DNA from: Selaginella moellendorffii | Lineage: Eukaryota > Streptophyta > Lycopodiopsida > Selaginellales > Selaginellaceae | NCBI RefSeq assembly: GCF_000143415.4 | Contig: NW_003314277.1 | Coordinates: forward strand, 399,644-461,643 | Reading direction: 5' to 3' | Length of the DNA stretch: 62,000 nucleotides | In this document: positions 57,795 through 62,000 of the stretch, piece after piece | Layout: each line of letters begins with the position of its first letter | Position numbering within the stretch: position 1 is the first letter of the stretch | Made by a program: the position numbers and the translations under genes | The notes under the pieces: generated by a model | Seen by the model: the letters and a program-made list of their open reading frames with translations, nothing else | Told to the model about the DNA's origin: nothing | Databases searched by the model: none

Positions 57795-58941
57795 ATGGCA
57801 GAGGGAGGATCCCACTGCACCAATGACGCTGCTGTGGATTACTACGGCAAGAACATCGCGACGTGCTCGTCGGATGGAACGATCCAAGTCCGATCCATCG
57901 ACAATCCCTCTGATCCCGGTGTGATTCTCACGGGGCACCAGCTCCCGGTATGGCAGGTTGCATGGGCACACCCTCGATTCGGCTCCATTCTCGCCTCCTG
58001 CTCCTTCGATCGCCGCGTGATCGTGTGGAAGGATTCCGGGAGGAATGGGCAGTGGTCGCAAATCCAGGTGTTTGAGGAGCACCAAGGGAGTGTGAATTCC
58101 ATCGATTGGGCGCCTCACGAACTGGGCTTGATCCTCGCTTGCGGCTCGTCCGACTCGAGCATCTCGATCTTCACGGCCAAGCAAGGCAACGCGTCGGCTG
58201 CATGGGACAAGACGAAGATCGGCTCAGCTGTGAGTCCTTTCTTTAGATCTTAGTTTAGTTTTTCTTTGCTTGCATCACGTTGCTCTCTTTATTGTCATTG
58301 CATTGTTTTTGTTTGATCTTCTTGCTCTCTGTTCAAGTGTTCTTTATCTTTGTCAGCCGATTGATTGATTTCCTTGCTCTCCAAGCTACTGTAGAAAGTC
58401 GTTCCACAATTTAAAGCTTTCACGAGCTCTAACCATTCTTCTTTTTTTTTTTTTTTTGTCTTAGCACGAAGGTGGCGTCACTGCTGTTTCATGGGCTCCA
58501 GCACTGGCCCCAGGCGCTCTCGTCTCGTCGCAACCAGCGTCACACAACACCTATGTTTTCAAGCTCGTCTCTTGCGGCTGTGACAACACTGTCAAAGTCT
58601 GGAGGTTTAGCGATGGAAGCTGGAAGATGGACTGCTTCCCGCCGCTGTCCAAGCACAGCGACTGGGTGAGAGACGTTGCATGGGCACCAAACATTGGGCT
58701 CCCGAGAACTACCATGGCCAGCGCTTCGCAGGATGGGACGGTGATCATTTGGACCCAGGATCACTCGGAAGCTGGCAGCGATCAGTGGCAGGGGCGACTG
58801 CTCAACGATTTCAAGGTCCCGGTTTGGAGAGTTCGGTGGTCATCCGCTGGGAACGTTCTTGCCGTGACGGATGGAAGCAATGCCGTCAGCCTCTGGAAGG
58901 AAGTCGTGGATGGGAAATGGTCGCAAGTTACGGCTCTTTAG
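57795..58941 (+). CDS. SEC13: SEC13, COPII coat and nuclear pore WD40 protein
   Basis: Two exons (57795-58229 and 58465-58941), 303 residues. WD40 blades are clear: DYYGKNIATCSSDGTIQVRS, LPVWQVAWAHPRFGSILAS, CSFDRRVIVWKD, GSVNSIDWAPHELGLILACG, SCGCDNTVKVWRF, and KVPVWRVRWSSAGNVLAVTD. Length and sequence match SEC13, which pairs with SEC31 in the COPII cage and with the Nup107-160 complex at nuclear pores. The 235-bp intron is long for this window and holds a poly-T stretch at its acceptor. Start: first ATG of the conserved N-terminus. Confidence 0.96.
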
Positions 58942-59453
58942 ACAGTCAACATCACGAGGATTTTCCCTTCTTGCTTGGCGGCTTTGGATCGTGATCCAAT
59001 TGAGGTAAGGTTCTCTTTGTTTTCTTTTTGTTACAAGTTTCGTGAAGAAATGATATTTCCAGCGATGTTGCACTGCTTACTTACATCTTTGGATCGCAGA
59101 TGTTATCTCCTTCCTGGAATTGTTTCCTTTTAAATAAGATCCAGGTTTACTTTTTTATCTTTTCCTTTCCTTGTTTTTTCTTTTTGGTTTTGTTTACAGA
59201 CGGATATCAGTACTTGTTGTGAAGAGTTCCGTAATGAATGGAACGAAATGCCGCCAGTTTGTAGAAGAAAGTCGTAGATGGTGGCAATTTACAGGTCTCT
59301 AAACGAATAGTGGATACACGAACACGCCAGGTAATGGTTCTTATCAAGCTCATGCTTGACTTGGTGTGCGACATTGGTGTTTCTACTTAAGTGAGAGTCT
59401 CGAGTTTCACCTTTGATTGTCTCGTGTAGATCAGCTCTGCTCGTTCAAAGAGA
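58942..59453. other. Intergenic
   Basis: SEC13 3' UTR (with GT/AG pairs that may mark UTR introns) and promoter of the oxidase gene. No coding frame supported. Confidence 0.5.
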
Positions 59454-61247
59454 ATGGGACTTTTCACTTTCTCTAGCATGCTCACTCTCTCGATTGTTTT
59501 CTTTGCAGATGTTCTTGCGCTACCTCCGCCAGCAGTAACTTGCAGATCTGGAAACTCAAACTGCACGATCTCTGGAACTTACGGGACATGGCCCGATCGA
59601 TCCACTTGCAAGGCTGCTCAAGTTTTCTATCCGGCGAGCGAGCAGCAGATCGTCGACGCCGTAGCATTTGGAGTCCGAAACAACATGAAGATGAAAGTCG
59701 TGACGAGGCTGTCGCACAGCATACCGAAGCTCGTGTGTCCCGGAGGCGATCAAGGACTCGTGATCAGCACGAAGAACTACAGCAGCGGCATTGTCATCGA
59801 CAGGGAAGCCATGACGGTCACGGTTGACAGTGGTGTGGAGCTTCGCAACTTTGTGGACACCCTCGCAAGTTCCCAGCTCGCTTTTCCACAATCTTCATAC
59901 TGGAGCGGCGTCACGATCGGTGGCCTCCTCAGCACCGGTGCTCACGGAAGTTCTCTTCGAGATCTGGGAAGTGCTGTTCACGAGTACGTGACGAGCATCA
60001 GGCTCGTGGTTCCGGCATCGCCAGCAGAGGGATACGCGAAAGTTTTAACTTTCACCCAAGCTAGCGAAGATCTGGACGCGGTCAAGGTTTCTCTCGGAGT
60101 TCTGGGCGTGCTGTCCAAGATCACACTCAAGGTGGAGCCGATGTTTAAGAGGTCCGTGACCAACACCATGAGGTCGGACAGCGATCTGGAGGATCAAGTC
60201 GCCACTTTTGCAAATGGTAACGATTATGGTGACATAACTTGGTATCCTTCCATGAACCAGGCGGTCTACCGGATCGATCAACGGGTTCCAAGCATTGTTC
60301 CCGGAAATGGAGTGAACGATTTCATCGGCTTCCAGCCGACAGCAGTGTTAATCTCTCAAGCTACGAGAACTACAGGTAATTTGTTGTTCTTTATAGCTCT
60401 TTTGACTTTGTCTTTGTTTGCTGCGATAGAAAGAGTTTTTGAGTTCACGAGAGACACGCAAGGTACGTGTAACAGAGCTCGGCTACAGGCATTCACGCTC
60501 TGGACGACTGGCTACGGGCTCAAGAACAACGGCGTTCTCTTCACTGGTTATCCGCTGATTGGAAACCAGAACAGGATACAAACCTCAGGAACTTGCTACA
60601 ACTCTTCCAGCTCGCTCTTCACTTGCCCATGGGATCCCAGCATCGATGGCTTGTTCTTCCACCAGACAACCATCTCGATCGCCCTCGAAAGATCCAGGGA
60701 CTTCATACTCGACGTGAAGAGGCTGAGAAACGCGACTTCGAACGGTCTGTGCGGTCCCGACGGCTACAGTGGATTTCTAATGCGCTACGTGAAGAAATCC
60801 AGCGCTTACTTGGGAAAGCCCGAGGATTCCGTGGACATCGACGTCACTTACTATCGAGCGGATGACGCAAACACTCCGAGGCTCAACGAAGACGTCCTCG
60901 AAGAGCTCGAGCAAATGGCCGTTTTCAAGTACCAGGGAACTCCACACTGGGGGAAGAACCGCAACGTTGCCTTCGTCAACGCTTCCAGAAAGTATCCAAA
61001 CCTTCCAAAGTTTTTGGATGCGAAGAAGAGGCTGGATCCCAATGCCTTGTTCTCGAGCGAGTGGTCGGATCTGGTTCTCGGAGTGACGACCGCTGGATTG
61101 ACCAGCGACAAGGATCACTGCGCTCTAGAGGGTCTTTGCATTTGCTCCAGCGATCGACATTGTGCTCCGGAGAGGGGCTACTTTTGCCGGCCAGGACGAG
61201 TGTTCCAGCAAGCCAGAGTGTGTCGCTTCGAAGAACGTCTTGTTTAA
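59454..61247 (+). CDS. L-gulono-1,4-lactone oxidase-like FAD enzyme (GULLO family)
   Basis: Two exons (59454-60375 and 60430-61247), 579 residues. A signal peptide (SMLTLSIVFFADVLA) precedes a PCMH-type FAD domain with KVVTRLSHSIPKLVCPG and SYWSGVTIGGLLSTGAHGSS, then an aldonolactone oxidase domain with FHQTTISIALERSRDF, the HWGKN motif, and the Cys-rich tail CALEGLCICSSDRHCAP. This is the plant GULLO layout: extracellular oxidases, some converting gulonolactone to ascorbate. The usual FAD-attachment His is not obvious at the RLSHS site, so non-covalent FAD is likely. The 54-bp intron is in frame and free of stops. Confidence 0.93.
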   Translation: MGLFTFSSMLTLSIVFFADVLALPPPAVTCRSGNSNCTISGTYGTWPDRSTCKAAQVFYPASEQQIVDAVAFGVRNNMKMKVVTRLSHSIPKLVCPGGDQGLVISTKNYSSGIVIDREAMTVTVDSGVELRNFVDTLASSQLAFPQSSYWSGVTIGGLLSTGAHGSSLRDLGSAVHEYVTSIRLVVPASPAEGYAKVLTFTQASEDLDAVKVSLGVLGVLSKITLKVEPMFKRSVTNTMRSDSDLEDQVATFANGNDYGDITWYPSMNQAVYRIDQRVPSIVPGNGVNDFIGFQPTAVLISQATRTTGNLLFFIALLTLSLFAAIERVFEFTRDTQGTCNRARLQAFTLWTTGYGLKNNGVLFTGYPLIGNQNRIQTSGTCYNSSSSLFTCPWDPSIDGLFFHQTTISIALERSRDFILDVKRLRNATSNGLCGPDGYSGFLMRYVKKSSAYLGKPEDSVDIDVTYYRADDANTPRLNEDVLEELEQMAVFKYQGTPHWGKNRNVAFVNASRKYPNLPKFLDAKKRLDPNALFSSEWSDLVLGVTTAGLTSDKDHCALEGLCICSSDRHCAPERGYFCRPGRVFQQARVCRFEERLV

Positions 61248-61326
61248 GAAAAAGTAATAAAAAAATGAACGATTCCCTAGATCGGTTTGCAAGTTTCTGG
61301 GACGGAAAAATGTCTGCGCTTGCATA

Positions 61327-61800
61327 AGATGGCTTTGTGGTACTTCGACTCCTTTGATGCTTGCTAAATTTTCGTCTTGGTGCTCATAGTTATGGGTGTC
61401 CTGAATTTGCTCGATCACCACTGAGCCTAGCAGCATCGCTCGAGTGATTGATTGCTGGACTGCTGTCCCTATGTCCCGGGATACTGGGTGGTGAAGCCAG
61501 ATCATGATCAAGGTCTTGCATTTTCTTGTGACTGAGACTTTGGAGCTGGCAGAGAATGTCCAACAAGTGCATAGTTTTCTTTTTCGAACAAGGAGAAGTT
61601 ACGTTGAGTTCCACGACTTCTGGATTTTTTTCCTCGCTGTCTGCAGGGTCTTTCTCATTTTATTCTCCCTCGTTTTTCCTCTTATAGTTTGGGATTTAAA
61701 GGCAAAGAAACAAGCTACTAATCTAGTGCTGTAGAAGCACCAATGCTCTTGAATTTAGCATGAATAGTTTGGTCACAAGGAGGAGGCTGATTTGAATTTG
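61327..61800 (+). pseudogene. Decayed partial copy of the GOST gene
   Basis: Matches 50638-51216 in pieces: MALWYFDY-like start, a VLIVMG-like piece, TETLELAENVQQV, the intron corresponding to 51008-51069, and the following AKKQATNL segment. Stops, deletions and frameshifts interrupt it. Because the intron is present, the copy arose at DNA level rather than through mRNA. Confidence 0.85.
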
Positions 61801-62000
61801 TTAAATCTGTGCATGACTTTAAAGGTGTAGCACCTTGGATTAATCTTGTGTTTATAAACTATAAACTTATAATTTATAAACATAGATGGCTATATAAAAT
61901 ACTTATGGTGGTAGCAATGGTAATGTAATATCATGTTAGTCACTTTTCTTTTTCTCTAACATCAATTTTTTTTCACAAGAACAAGAATACACTTTGAAAA
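61801..62000. other. AT-rich end of window
   Basis: Nothing identifiable. Confidence 0.5.

Noticed and set aside
60462-60491. A second, 30-bp intron in the GULLO gene
   Set aside because: Has GT...AG ends but is too short to splice, and its translation fits the family's conserved TRD...RARL region.

Overview
The window reads as nuclear DNA of a land plant, most like a lycophyte such as Selaginella. The reasons: very short GT-AG introns (mostly 44-100 bp), GC-rich exons set in strongly AT-rich spacers, several large intronless PPR genes, plant chloroplast and stress families (cpFtsY, RUS4, AOR, GULLO), and a motile-cilium gene (DRC11) that only plants with swimming sperm keep. The organism is inferred from these features. 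No database search was possible. Exon coordinates come from reading splice junctions that keep the frame, and cumulative exon lengths were checked to be divisible by three.

Left third (1-28.5 kb): a 1,035-residue P-class PPR gene (-); an AT-rich spacer with unassigned sequence; a four-exon alkenal/quinone reductase (-) with a decayed copy beside it; a nine-exon secreted aspartic protease (+) preceded by a partial duplicate of its own 3' end; a membrane RING-H2 E3 ligase (-); an 18-exon DRC11/IQCA1 gene (+); an unrecognised acidic, low-complexity protein (+); RUS4 (-) and chloroplast FtsY (-) about 120 bp apart; and an intronless Tpt1/KptA paralogue (+) that shares a very short promoter region with FtsY.

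Middle (28.5-49.5 kb): broken pieces of a DExH helicase and of RCL1, then TRAPPC13 (+, with a 15-nt microexon), a plastid-type ferredoxin/metallo-beta-lactamase protein (+, with a GC-AG intron), a P1B heavy-metal ATPase (+) with an unusual His/Cys N-terminus and a tandem Cys-rich tail, a PPR gene (-), a tRNA-Ile(AAU) gene (-), poly(ADP-ribose) glycohydrolase (+) whose coding end overlaps that of a second Tpt1/KptA (-), another PPR gene (+), a second tRNA-Ile-like gene (+) and an intronless SF3A1-like gene (-).

Right part (49.5-62 kb): a GOST-type seven-TM protein (+), an extremely AT-rich intronless lectin-like secreted ORF (+), a (TA)/(TATACA) microsatellite, a decayed retroelement with a gag remnant, SEC13 (+), a gulonolactone-oxidase-like gene (+) and a decayed partial copy of the GOST gene.

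Functional threads: RNA processing is over-represented (three PPRs, two Tpt1 paralogues, tRNAs, SF3A1, RCL1 and helicase fragments). Tpt1 and PARG both act on ADP-ribose chemistry and sit tail to tail. Membrane trafficking is represented by TRAPPC13, SEC13 and the GOST protein. Genes are packed head to head with short shared promoters, many carrying an AAACCCTA telobox.
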